From assembly GCF_000723405.1 (NCBI RefSeq), contig NZ_CCAE010000001.1, positions 1 to 64,000 on the forward strand: 64,000 nucleotides of DNA, read 5' to 3'. A program made the position numbers and the translations under genes. This document shows, one piece after another, positions 7,850 through 16,657 of the stretch. The notes beneath the pieces were generated by a model. It did not search any database. It saw only the letters and a program-made list of their open reading frames with translations, and had not been told where the DNA came from. Numbering within the stretch: position 1 is the stretch's first letter; the number at the start of each line of letters is the position of its first letter. Source of the stretch: Hydrogenophaga intermedia. Lineage in GTDB: Bacteria; Pseudomonadota; Gammaproteobacteria; Burkholderiales; Burkholderiaceae_C.

Positions 7850-8683
7850 TTAGCCGACGCTAGTTCTGGTTGGACTGCTCGACACCGCGCAGTTGATCCC
7901 GAAGCCTTGCAATTCGCTGCGGACTATTGCTTCGCCCCCATCGGACACAAAGGGGCCAACTACCACGCCATTGACCGCAGCAAGCCAATCGAATGGCACC
8001 TTTGCGAAGCGATCTACGATCCGAACATTGGACTTGGGCCACGCCCCATCAGTGTGGTCGTAGAGGAGCCTGACTTCATCTTCGCTCGAAAGATTATTGT
8101 TTAACCGCAAGAAGGACGCTGCAATCCCTTGCCCAAGGCTGTCGAGATGCTTCTCCCAGTTTTGATCGGAGAAATGCGCCTCTATTTCGGCGTCTGTGGC
8201 GTACTGCATCTTGCCGATGACGTGTTGCAGCATATAGAACTCGTTGCCTCTGCTCATCGCAGCGTCCAGTAGCTTCCTGGGTGTCGATTGCACGCGCACG
8301 GAGGGATTGCGACGAGAAAAAATTGCCCAGTCTGATTGCGCGTCAAGGGCCGTGGCCGACCAGCAGGAGCCGTAGACCGAGGCAACCACGCCATTGAGCG
8401 TCAGTGGTGCGCCCGTGACAACATCCTTGAACTCCCGGTCGAGCAGTGGATTCTCCGATGAATCGCCCCAGTTTGATTTGTCGATCTTGGTGTAGGTAAG
8501 ACACTTTCTGCTTAAATCCTCGCGGAAGTATTGGAGTTCCATGATTCGATACACGGGGGCGTCAAGAGCTACCTCAAAGACATTCCGTTGGATGTAGAGA
8601 TCCCTCATTTCTTCATAGGGAACGCCTCGGCAATCTGCCTGGACGATTGCCCCAACGATGTCGGTATTGAACCTCGGAATCAT
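7850..8683 (-). CDS. Orphan cargo protein, weakly DUF2971-like
   Basis: A 277-residue soluble protein on the strand opposite to the backbone, with visibly lower GC content than its neighbours. The order of segments (FREDLSRKCLTYTKIDKSNW, then GSCWSATALDAQSDWAIFSR near residues 50-125) resembles DUF2971 proteins, which share a conserved CW...S..W core, but this is a weak call. It stands alone between two conserved backbone genes, the usual place for a single-gene cargo, perhaps defensive. No partner gene is present. Function unknown. Confidence 0.6.
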   Translation of the reverse strand: MIPRFNTDIVGAIVQADCRGVPYEEMRDLYIQRNVFEVALDAPVYRIMELQYFREDLSRKCLTYTKIDKSNWGDSSENPLLDREFKDVVTGAPLTLNGVVASVYGSCWSATALDAQSDWAIFSRRNPSVRVQSTPRKLLDAAMSRGNEFYMLQHVIGKMQYATDAEIEAHFSDQNWEKHLDSLGQGIAASFLRLNNNLSSEDEVRLLYDHTDGAWPKSNVRIVDRFAKVPFDWLAAVNGVVVGPFVSDGGEAIVRSELQGFGINCAVSSSPTRTSVG

Positions 8684-9307
8684 CTATGTCCCTCGCGCAA
8701 AATAGTTAAGTCGCTTCATCGGTTATTTATGTGCTTTGGCTACTTGACCCTTAACTTCCGCACGCCTGTTGTCTGCGACTTTACGTGATCGTAGGCGCAC
8801 TGCACGACTCACACTTCGATTCGAGCGTCTCCGGCTAGTTAGCCGGTCGCGCTGTCGTGCTGCGCATCGAGCCACCTTCGGCGTCTCGCCCCGTGCGGGC
8901 TTCCATCGTTCCCTCGCTCCGCTCGGCTGACGCCTTCGGCCCGGCTCCTCGATCCGGGCCTGCGCGCTTCGCTTGCGTGGGGTCGGCGCCATCTGCGGCC
9001 GTTGCCACAACCGCCGTCTTCCCTCGCTCATCACCTCATCCGCGACTGTAGCCCGCGCCCGTGTGCCGTCAAGGCGCGCCGGGCCGTGTCCTCGCTGCGC
9101 TGCGGGCCGCACCAACCCGTCGCTTGTTTCCTTGACGGCCCCCGTCCGCGCGCTCCTGACCGTCGCGGGCGATGAACTCAGGAAAGACGGTGGCAACGAG
9201 GCCGGCCCAGGTCTCCGCGCCGACCCCACCGGAAAGCCGAAAGGCGGGCTCCGAATCTAGGAATCCGGTGGGGTTTCAACAGCAAACCCTTTGTCAGGAG
9301 AAAGACC
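8684..9307. other. Non-coding stretch before the DUF932 gene
   Basis: About 620 bases with no supportable gene. It includes a 16-bp palindrome, CCGGCTAGTTAGCCGG (8831-8846), that ends exactly where the dispersed repeat copy 2 (8846-8976) begins, then more GC-rich leader resembling the other backbone leaders. The left part (8684-8830) is AT-richer and belongs to the cargo gene. The palindrome may mark the edge of the inserted cargo. Confidence 0.5.
8846..8976 (+). repeat. Dispersed non-coding repeat, copy 2
   Basis: Second copy of the block at 6284-6408. Identity is high but with indels, so neither copy is coding. It begins at the end of a short palindrome. Confidence 0.7.
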
Positions 9308-10135
9308 ATGCAACTTGCCTCCCGTTTCGCATCCCGATCCCCGGTGCTGCGCTCGGAACACCCCTTGTCGGATGACCAGATTCGCCGTGTGGCGCCGTCC
9401 ATTTTCGCGGAAGCCCCGCACGGCAGCCGCTCCGAACGGTACAGCTATATCCCCACCGCCACGGTGCTGGCCGAACTGCGCGGCGAAGGATTCCAACCCT
9501 TCATGGTGTGCCAGACCCGCGTGCGGCAGGACGACCGCCGCGACTACACCAAGCACATGATTCGACTGCGCCACGCCAGCCAAATCAACGGCAGCGAAGC
9601 CAACGAAATCATCCTGCTGAACTCGCACGACGGCACCAGCAGCTACCAGATGCTGGCCGGGATGTTCCGTTTCGTGTGCAGCAATGGCCTTGTCTGCGGC
9701 GACACCGTGGCGGACGTGCGCGTGCCTCACAAGGGCGACGTGGCGGGCCACGTCATCGAAGGCGCTTATGAGGTCTTGCACGGCTTCGAGCGTGCGCAGG
9801 AATCCCGCGATGCCATGCAGGCCATCACGCTAGACAGCGGCGAGGCCGAAGTCTTCGCCCGCGCCGCGCTGGCTCTCAAGTACGACGACCCGGACAAGCC
9901 CGCACCGATCACCGAAAGCCAAGTGCTGGCCTCGCGCCGCTTCGACGACCGCCGCCCCGACCTGTGGAGCGTGTTCAACCGCACGCAGGAGAACTTGACG
10001 CAAGGCGGACTGATAGGCCGCAGCGCCAACGGACGCCGCCAGCGCACGCGCCCCGTGCAAGGCATCGACCAATCCGTGCGCCTGAACCGCGCCTTGTGGC
10101 TGCTCGCCGATGGTATGCGCCAGTTGAAAGCCTGA
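9308..10135 (+). CDS. DUF932-family protein
   Basis: A 275-residue protein of the DUF932 family (phage/plasmid-like protein, PF06067). Typical features are FMVCQTRVRQDDRRDYTKHM, the ANEIILLNSHDGTSSYQM block and the FRFVCSNGLVCGDT motif in the middle. A good Shine-Dalgarno (AGGAGAAAG) precedes the ATG. Family members occur on many plasmids and conjugative elements, often beside parB, but their action is unknown. Here it lies 71 bases before the ParB gene on the same strand, probably in one transcript. Confidence 0.9.
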   Translation: MQLASRFASRSPVLRSEHPLSDDQIRRVAPSIFAEAPHGSRSERYSYIPTATVLAELRGEGFQPFMVCQTRVRQDDRRDYTKHMIRLRHASQINGSEANEIILLNSHDGTSSYQMLAGMFRFVCSNGLVCGDTVADVRVPHKGDVAGHVIEGAYEVLHGFERAQESRDAMQAITLDSGEAEVFARAALALKYDDPDKPAPITESQVLASRRFDDRRPDLWSVFNRTQENLTQGGLIGRSANGRRQRTRPVQGIDQSVRLNRALWLLADGMRQLKA

Positions 10136-10206
10136 ACCCCACGCGGAGGGGCGGGCAGCCCCTCCATTCATTCCCTCGTTTCTCTCATTCTCTAGGAGTC
10201 ATCACC

Positions 10207-12219
10207 ATGAACGCCGTAACCCAAACCGAAACCCGCGCCATCCACACCGCCGCCACGCTGGAAGTGGCCGACCCCACCAAGAACCTGATTCTGGTTCCGC
10301 TGTCGCAGTTGCTGCCGCGTCGCTCCAAGCGCAACGCGCGCACGACCCCGCGCCTGTCCATCCCCGAACTGGCCGCGAGCATTTCCCGCATTGGCCTGCT
10401 GCAAAATCTGATCGTCATCCTTGCCGCCGATGGCGAGCAGTACGAAGTGGTGGCCGGTGATCGTCGCCTCACTGCCTTGAAGCTGCTGGCGAAGAAGAAG
10501 CGCATCCCCGCCGACTTTGAGGTGCCGTGCCTGCTGGTGGCAGACAGCAGCGCCCGCACCGTGAGCCTCGCCGAAAACCTGCTGCGCGAGCAGATGCACC
10601 CCGCCGACCAGTTCGAGGCGTTCGCCGCACTGGTCGAGGAAGGCCGCCCCATCGAGGACATTGCCGCCGACTTCGGCGTGTCCCCGCTGGTGGTGCAGCG
10701 CCGCCTTAAACTCGCCAACGTCTCGCCGCGCCTGATGGCCGATTACCGGGCCGGAGCCGTGACGCTGGAACAGTTGATGGCGCTGACCATCACCGACGAC
10801 CACGCCGCGCAGGAGGCCGCGTTCTACGGTGCGCCGGAATGGCAGCGCGGCGCATCCGCGCTGCGCGAACGCCTGACCGAACGCGAGATCGACGCCACGC
10901 ACCCGCTGGTGCGTTTCGCCGGGCTGGACGCCTACACGGCGGCGGGCGGTGGCATCCGCCGCGACCTGTTCGCCGACGACGACAGCGGCACCTTTCTGGT
11001 CGATGCCCCGCTGCTGGAAAAACTGGTGCGCGGCAAGCTGGATGCGCTGGCCGAGGACGTGCGCACCGAGGGTTGGGCATGGGTGGAAGCCGTGCCGCAC
11101 CTGAGCTACGCCGAACGGCAGGCGTTCCAGAACGCCCCGCGTGAGCAGCGCGAACCGAACGCCCGCGAGGCCCGCCGCATCGCTTCGCTGCAAGCCCGTC
11201 TCGACAAGATCGACCGGGCGCTGGAAGACGCCTACGACGCCGAGGACGAAGACAAGGCCGAGGCGCTGGAACAGCAGCGCGAGCTGGTGGCCGCAGAACT
11301 GCAAGCCGTGCAGGACGCCCTGAAAGGCTACGTCCCGGACGTGCGCGCCGTCGCCGGTGTCATCGTCACCATCGACCGCGACGGTGAGGCCGCGATTCAT
11401 CGCGGGCTGCTGCGCGAGGCCGAGGCCAAGGCACTGCGCACACTGGAAAAGCTGCGCCAAGGCTTCACCGGAACGGAAGACGCGAACGACGACGAAGGCG
11501 AGGACGCCGCGCCGCCCAAGGCTGCGAACCTGTCCGACCGGCTGGCGCAACGCCTGAGCGCGCACCGCACCGCCGCGCTGCAAATCGAAGTGGCCCGGCA
11601 CCCGCAGGTGGCGCTGGCCGCGCTGGTGCATCGCATGGTGCAGACCGTCTTGCAGGAAGATCACTACGGCCACGACTTGCCGCTCGGTGTGCGCCTGACC
11701 ATGCAGGATAGGCTGGACACCCACGCGCCCGACTGGCCGGAATCACCCGCCGCCGTGGCGCTGCGCGAAGTGCGGCAGGCATGGGGCGAGCGGCTGCCGC
11801 AGGACAGCGCCGAACTGTTTGCCGCGCTGCTGGCGATGGAGCAAGGCGAACTGGTGCGGCTGCTGGGCGTATGCGTGGCCGCCAGCGTGGACGTGGTAAC
11901 GCCACGCGCCACGCAGCACCAGCCCGGCGCGGAACTGGCGCAGGCGGTCGGGCTGGACATGGCCGCATGGTGGAAGCCGACCGCCGAAGGCTACTTCAAC
12001 CATGTGTCCAAGGCCGTGATTCTGGAAGCCGTGCAGCAGTTCGCGCCGTCGCACGTCACCCGGCTGTCCAAGCTCAAGAAGACCGACATTGCCAGCGAGG
12101 CCGAGCGTCTGGCCGAAGGCACCGGCTGGATGCCCGCCCTGTTCGCGGCAGAGGGCAGCGCGGCGCAGGAAATCGACGCAGAGGCCGACACCGAAGCGGC
12201 GGAAACGCTGGCGGCATGA
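10207..12219 (+). CDS. parB: Large ParB/RepB/Spo0J-type protein
   Basis: A 670-residue protein. Residues about 25-120 form the ParB nuclease-like/CTPase fold (LLPRRSKRNARTTPRLSIPE; VVAGDRRLTALKLL; LAENLLREQMHPADQFEAF), and about 120-160 hold the helix-turn-helix (IEDIAADFGVSPLVVQRRLK). The long C-terminal part (about 280-670) includes a charged coiled coil at 340-400 and is far larger than in chromosomal ParB. Such ParB-like proteins are a backbone feature of Tn4371 elements, though the gene lies 12 kb from parA. It may aid maintenance or regulate transfer. AGGAG before the ATG at 10207 fixes the start. A strong terminator follows. Confidence 0.9.
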   Translation: MNAVTQTETRAIHTAATLEVADPTKNLILVPLSQLLPRRSKRNARTTPRLSIPELAASISRIGLLQNLIVILAADGEQYEVVAGDRRLTALKLLAKKKRIPADFEVPCLLVADSSARTVSLAENLLREQMHPADQFEAFAALVEEGRPIEDIAADFGVSPLVVQRRLKLANVSPRLMADYRAGAVTLEQLMALTITDDHAAQEAAFYGAPEWQRGASALRERLTEREIDATHPLVRFAGLDAYTAAGGGIRRDLFADDDSGTFLVDAPLLEKLVRGKLDALAEDVRTEGWAWVEAVPHLSYAERQAFQNAPREQREPNAREARRIASLQARLDKIDRALEDAYDAEDEDKAEALEQQRELVAAELQAVQDALKGYVPDVRAVAGVIVTIDRDGEAAIHRGLLREAEAKALRTLEKLRQGFTGTEDANDDEGEDAAPPKAANLSDRLAQRLSAHRTAALQIEVARHPQVALAALVHRMVQTVLQEDHYGHDLPLGVRLTMQDRLDTHAPDWPESPAAVALREVRQAWGERLPQDSAELFAALLAMEQGELVRLLGVCVAASVDVVTPRATQHQPGAELAQAVGLDMAAWWKPTAEGYFNHVSKAVILEAVQQFAPSHVTRLSKLKKTDIASEAERLAEGTGWMPALFAAEGSAAQEIDAEADTEAAETLAA

Positions 12220-12238
12220 GGTAGCCGCGTGAAGCATG

Positions 12239-12268
12239 GCCCCGGCGCAGACCGCGCCGGGGCTTTTT
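12239..12268 (+). terminator. parB terminator
   Basis: A perfect 10-bp stem, GCCCCGGCGC (12239-12248) / GCGCCGGGGC (12254-12263), with loop AGACC is followed by five T residues. It closes the DUF932-parB transcript and marks the left edge of the pAgo cargo. Confidence 0.92.
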
Positions 12269-12362
12269 GCTGCACTTCAAAATCCGGGCGCGGCAGGTCT
12301 CAACGACCAAAGCAGAACGTGCCGTAGCTCGCGATCACGGGTCATCAGGAACCTGAATCCCG

Positions 12363-13520
12363 CTAGCTCATTGTTGAGGGTGCGCTAATTACGACACACC
12401 CATCAATTCCGTCGATCTTTAAGACACCCTCCTTGAATTTGGCATGTTCTTGCGTCGCGCGCGTGCGGTCCCACAGGAAGCTGACGATCCGCGCATCCTT
12501 GTATTTCGTGTCGGCGCGATAGAGGGACGCGTCTTCGGCGATCTCGCCAATGAGCGTCGGGAAGGACTTCTTCACGTCTTTCCGGTATTTGACCTCAATG
12601 ATCGTATGCAGCGACGGCAGGTAGAGATCAATGCGCGGATTTTTCTGCCCGACGGGCTGAAGGTTCACTTCGTCCGCGATGTCGTTGAAGATCGGCGCGA
12701 GTAGGACATAGAGCAAGTTTTGGACATGGTATTCGTTTTCTACCTGCCATTTGACGGGTTCCGCGCCTCTTGTGCGCCCGGCGTCTTCCCATGTCCACCG
12801 CTTTAGGCCGACGGGGATATGCTCCAGAAATCCCAGGAGGTCGTCGAGGCTCCAGCCTTTCGGCGGCACCACGGCCACGTCCTGATTGACCTGATCGAAG
12901 ACGTAAACCATTAGGCTCAACAGCGCCGTCGAAGCGTCTTCTTGCGCCTGCGCCCGGAACTCGGCCATGAAGCGGCCGATCAGGGAAAGGCGAGTCTGGT
13001 GGTCTTCGATTCGCCGTATCTGCCGATAGTGAAGAAAGAGCGGCACGCAAGCGCTCGCATGGACAGCGGAGTCGCTGCTGCGGACATACATCGCGATATC
13101 TTTCTCGAACACATTGAGGTGGTCGCCGCTGACCTGCTGAGCCAGGAATCCTGAAATCCAGTTCTCGAACTCGCGGGCGATGCGCGCGTCGTTCATCTGC
13201 CCGGCCAGCCACTTCACCGCCATGACGCCGAACATGTCGGAGACCCACGGGCGTGGCGTGGAGTCGATCTTGGCGGCCTGGCCGAGTAGGCGGGAGACAT
13301 CCAGACTCGAAACGGTTTCGTCCAAAACGCCGAGGCCCGCAATCGCGCACCGCTGATACAAGGAGAGTGTCGCAAAATCGAAGGACGGAACGCCGTCTTT
13401 CAACAATCCAAGAAAATACAGAAAGGAGGATTTGAAAGGATCGGCGTGCGCGCTCTCGCTCACCTTGTGGTGCAAATATTCGCGCAACTGGTACGCGTTT
13501 TCCTTCTCTACAGGAACCAT
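12363..13520 (-). CDS. PD-(D/E)XK nuclease paired with pAgo (BPAN-like effector)
   Basis: A 385-residue protein with a helical N-terminal two-thirds and a C-terminal nuclease core: RIDLYLPSLHTIIEVKYRK (about residues 295-313) gives the Asp ... Glu-Val-Lys triad of RecB/REase-type enzymes, followed by an IVSFLWDRT strand. The gene overlaps the 3' end of the pAgo gene and shares its strand. It therefore matches the BPAN nucleases that act as effectors of catalytically dead long-B pAgos, degrading cell DNA after guide-directed detection of invaders. The start is uncertain: ATG at 13520 gives a 13-base overlap, ATG at 13574 a 67-base overlap; neither has a clear Shine-Dalgarno. Confidence 0.8.
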   Translation of the reverse strand: MVPVEKENAYQLREYLHHKVSESAHADPFKSSFLYFLGLLKDGVPSFDFATLSLYQRCAIAGLGVLDETVSSLDVSRLLGQAAKIDSTPRPWVSDMFGVMAVKWLAGQMNDARIAREFENWISGFLAQQVSGDHLNVFEKDIAMYVRSSDSAVHASACVPLFLHYRQIRRIEDHQTRLSLIGRFMAEFRAQAQEDASTALLSLMVYVFDQVNQDVAVVPPKGWSLDDLLGFLEHIPVGLKRWTWEDAGRTRGAEPVKWQVENEYHVQNLLYVLLAPIFNDIADEVNLQPVGQKNPRIDLYLPSLHTIIEVKYRKDVKKSFPTLIGEIAEDASLYRADTKYKDARIVSFLWDRTRATQEHAKFKEGVLKIDGIDGCVVISAPSTMS

Positions 13521-15691
13521 TGGGATTGCCCGATCATCACCGAGTCGTTCCAGCCCGGAAGCTGATTTAGCCATCCAAGATTCCGGGCGATCAGGTCGGA
13601 ATAGCTGATAGTCACTGGCATCGGATTGGGGAAGTAACTACGCCAGGAATGCGATGCGAAGCTGTATAGCTGGGCGCTCAGATACGTAATGTCCTTGAAG
13701 GTCGAGTCCTTGTGAACATCAAGGATCACGCCGCGCGGATGTCCGTCTGTGTCTTGCCGCAGTTCGCGCTGGCCGATCAGGTAGACAAGCATTTCGTGCT
13801 TGGAAAGCTTGAACGTCTTCCCGCGCGGCGGAGCCAGTCGTCCCTTCTGCACGCCGGCCGTCGCGGAGTCGAACATATGCAGACCATGATTCTCCGAGAT
13901 TTTCAGGAAGGTGTACTCGATCTGATACTCACGGTACTTTTCGATTACGGCGCGGACGGCTTCGATCTCTTCCTTGTTGAACTTCTTGACCTGCGCATGA
14001 AAGATCAGGCGGATCGTGTCGCCTTTCTGCCAGTTCATCCGCTTCTGAATCTTCTCTATCGTCTCTCCGAGCACGGCGGTCAGCGCTTCGCAGTAGGCTT
14101 CCGGCACGACCGCCTTCGAAGTATTCGAGACGATGTAGCTGCCGTCTCCGGAGAAGACGGTGGTGATGCCCATGATCCGCTGATTGTCAGCGCCACGCTC
14201 CTGTCCGATATTCGCGCTGCCGATGCCGATCACGAGTTCGTGCGAGAGAGTCGGTGAGGATTTGAGAAGCCAAGGGACGCCGCCCATCTTCGCGTAGCAA
14301 GCCAGCGCCATATTGTTGAGCGAGTACCCGAGCGAATAGTCGGACTGCGCAAGAAGCTCTATCGTGAAATCCTGTACGGGAACCTGATGCAGGAAGAAAA
14401 GGCTCTTGCCGAGATAGTACGGATTCTCCGTGACCTTGAGCTTCTTGAAGGACTGCCGGACCTGCACGAGGGCCAGGTCCCAGCGCCCGCCGTCATCCGC
14501 TTTCTTCCGGATCGCAGCCTCGATGGCGTTCTTGTACGCATCCACGCTGTCGGTGGCTGTCGCGAACACTTCAACGCGGCTGGTTCCGAGCGTGAACTTG
14601 CCTTCAAGGCCGTTGCTGAAATACTTGCTGTTCGGGATGCCTTTCAGTAGCTTGCGAACGAATTGCTCGACGCGCCCCTTGTCGTGCTGGGCGCAGATCA
14701 CGCAGATCGACGGATCGTTCCTATCGAAGGTGCGCTTCGTATAGGGGCCGCTCTGTGTCAGACCTTTCTCGGCCCAATCCGCTTCGCCGTTGTCGTTGAA
14801 GACGAACACCGGCTTCTGCATCTGCCCACAATCCTTCTGGATATTGGGTGAATCCTGGATCTCGATGCGCGTTCCGTCGATCAGCGGGATGGTCTTCGAC
14901 TGGATGTACTTCTTGAGCGTGTCGATGCGGGCCTTCTTGTTCTCGCCTCCATTGAATACGGAAACGGATTGCCGGATACGCTCGACGATGGCGTCTTTCT
15001 GCGCGCGGTGCGTATGCAGAATGTAGTCATCGAAGTTCGTCCGGCTGGCCTCCAGATAAACGTTTTTCGCCTCGGCTTGAACGACCTGACCGTCGGGCCG
15101 CGTGACATAGAGCGTTTCACCCTTGCAGCCGCTCACCGACCCCAGAAGCTTTCTGTATCCGTCGTCCTGCTCGGTGACAACGTAGCGGCCCGCAAGATCG
15201 AACCCGGCATTCAGGAAGAACAGGCCGTTCTCTTTGAGCACGCGGCGCGTTGTGCAATCAATAACGAGGCATGGATGGCCCAGGACAGTGCGGGTGTCGA
15301 TTGAGTATTTGGCGCAAACCTTAAAGGGGTAAGCGTCTCCAAGAATCGGAACCAGAAGATTGTCTTCCGGCTTGGCGCTCACCAGTTCGATGGGATTGAA
15401 GCCGGATGGGTTGCGGCCCAGCCCAGCGAGATGGCGGATCAGTCCGTCCTTGACCAGCGAATAGAAGACGCCGAAGTTGTCCTTGAGCGCGATCGTCTGC
15501 GGCGTGCCAGATGCCGGGAACGTGCCGTCCCCCGAGAAGATCAGGATGTTGTCGCCCTGCCGGCGAAAGGCGTGCGTCGCTTTATGAGCGGCGCGAAGGC
15601 CATCCAGGGTTTCCTTGTCGTAGGGAATCTGGCGGACTTCAAGCTCCAACTCGGGGACTTTCAGCGGAAATGCGTTCAGGACAATCGGCAA
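13508..15691 (-). CDS. ago: Long prokaryotic Argonaute, catalytically inactive (long-B type)
   Basis: A 727-residue Argonaute. The MID part has NPYYLGKSLFFLHQVPVQ (about 423-440), the usual 5'-guide pocket region. PIWI follows from GGVPWLLKSS (470-479) through ELVIGIGSA (485-493), GITTVFSGDGSYIVSN and FLKISENHGLHMFD. The first catalytic Asp (expected at the end of VIGID) is Gly491, and the Asp expected in the HRDG-type strand is missing in RLIFHAQVKK (561-570). The slicer site is therefore dead, as in long-B pAgos that sense invaders and trigger a partner. The start is a TTG with AAAGGGG upstream; nearby ATG and GTG codons are out of frame. It is followed by the overlapping nuclease gene and preceded by a ribbon-helix-helix gene. 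Confidence 0.9.
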   Translation of the reverse strand: MPIVLNAFPLKVPELELEVRQIPYDKETLDGLRAAHKATHAFRRQGDNILIFSGDGTFPASGTPQTIALKDNFGVFYSLVKDGLIRHLAGLGRNPSGFNPIELVSAKPEDNLLVPILGDAYPFKVCAKYSIDTRTVLGHPCLVIDCTTRRVLKENGLFFLNAGFDLAGRYVVTEQDDGYRKLLGSVSGCKGETLYVTRPDGQVVQAEAKNVYLEASRTNFDDYILHTHRAQKDAIVERIRQSVSVFNGGENKKARIDTLKKYIQSKTIPLIDGTRIEIQDSPNIQKDCGQMQKPVFVFNDNGEADWAEKGLTQSGPYTKRTFDRNDPSICVICAQHDKGRVEQFVRKLLKGIPNSKYFSNGLEGKFTLGTSRVEVFATATDSVDAYKNAIEAAIRKKADDGGRWDLALVQVRQSFKKLKVTENPYYLGKSLFFLHQVPVQDFTIELLAQSDYSLGYSLNNMALACYAKMGGVPWLLKSSPTLSHELVIGIGSANIGQERGADNQRIMGITTVFSGDGSYIVSNTSKAVVPEAYCEALTAVLGETIEKIQKRMNWQKGDTIRLIFHAQVKKFNKEEIEAVRAVIEKYREYQIEYTFLKISENHGLHMFDSATAGVQKGRLAPPRGKTFKLSKHEMLVYLIGQRELRQDTDGHPRGVILDVHKDSTFKDITYLSAQLYSFASHSWRSYFPNPMPVTISYSDLIARNLGWLNQLPGWNDSVMIGQSQWFL

Positions 15692-15821
15692 GGTCCACCC
15701 CTTTCATGTCCGTGACGCTTCCACCGCGCGGTGTCCCGCGAATTGGTCTCAGTCCGGGAGGTTATGGGTTCCAAGGTCGTCGTGGCCTGCCACTTGACCG
15801 GCCTCACAGCAAGCACTGCGT

Positions 15822-16022
15822 TCATTGCTGTTTCTCCAGAAGTGGCCACTGTTCAGCGACGTACTTCTCTGCTGCGTCGCGAACGACCCATGCTACGGAG
15901 ACCTTCTTGCTCCGGGCGATGGCTTCCAGCATTTCGTAGAGTTCGGGCGGGAATGTCACGGACGCCCTCGGAGCCGGATCACGCTTGGGCTTTGAGGTTG
16001 CAATCGGCTTTGTTGCAGGCAT
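15822..16022 (-). CDS. Small ribbon-helix-helix protein upstream of pAgo
   Basis: A 66-residue protein with a basic, Pro-rich N-terminal tail and a ribbon-helix-helix fold: the strand RASVTFPPELYEMLEAIA followed by a second helix VSVAWVVRDAAEKYV. It shares the strand of the pAgo gene, 130 bases before it. Nested inverted repeats at 16049-16075, just upstream, are good candidates for its binding site, so it is probably the autorepressor of the pAgo-nuclease operon. No clear Shine-Dalgarno is seen before the ATG at 16022. Confidence 0.8.
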   Translation of the reverse strand: MPATKPIATSKPKRDPAPRASVTFPPELYEMLEAIARSKKVSVAWVVRDAAEKYVAEQWPLLEKQQ

Positions 16023-16048
16023 GACCTAAACACTTTCGAATCAGATGA

Positions 16049-16075
16049 TGCACCACTTTACACCAAGGTGGTGCA
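16049..16075 (-). promoter_or_regulatory. Nested inverted repeats, likely RHH operator
   Basis: TGCACCAC (16049-16056) pairs with GTGGTGCA (16068-16075), and inside lies CACC-AA-GGTG (16061-16070). The site is 27-53 bases upstream of the ribbon-helix-helix start, where a promoter for the pAgo operon should be. Short CACC/GGTG half-sites suit an RHH dimer of dimers. Confidence 0.6.
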
Positions 16076-16657
16076 CCGCTCCAGTTGTAGTCAGTGACGC
16101 CCGCATCCCGCCACGGTGGGCAGTGCGCCGGAGCACGCTGCACCTTGCTGCGCCCGGTTGTGCGAAAACGTGCCGTCCTCGACGCTGATGGTGGGCTGTC
16201 CGGGCCGTCACGCCGGCCTGTTCACCGACATGCCCCACGGCCTTGCCATGACGCATCCACACCACGCCTCAAACCGTCCGCCGCTGGATGCGGTGGGCAT
16301 TCCGCCTGTCGCTGTGGGCCAGACCTTGCCAGCATTCGGGCGCGTGCCATCAACGCCTTCATGCGGAGCGCCGAGCTGGCCATCGCTCCATTCGGGTCAG
16401 TTCGGCCCGTTGCGTCCTTGGTTCGTTGTGAATCCTGGCGGGAGCACGGCTGCGCCTCGGGCTTCATGGCTGCAACCGTCCGGCGCAAACAATTTCCCCT
16501 GCGCTGCGCGCATTCCTCGCGGGACAAATTCTTTGCGCCTCCCGGTCCTCCACGCTGTTGCGGCCGCTGCGCGATGCAGCCAGCCCGTCCCCCGCCGACC
16601 GGATCACAACAAGGACGCGATGGGCGCGACCTTGGCAACCCGAAAGGAGCAAACATC
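16076..16657. other. Non-coding GC-rich leader before the DUF736 gene
   Basis: About 580 bases with no supported gene. Codon-like open frames run through it in several phases, but none has a plausible start and product. The part next to the DUF736 start contains AAAGGAG at 16643-16649. The block resembles in style, though not closely in sequence, the long leaders before radC and DUF2958, so it is probably 5' untranslated and promoter DNA of the backbone. Confidence 0.5.
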
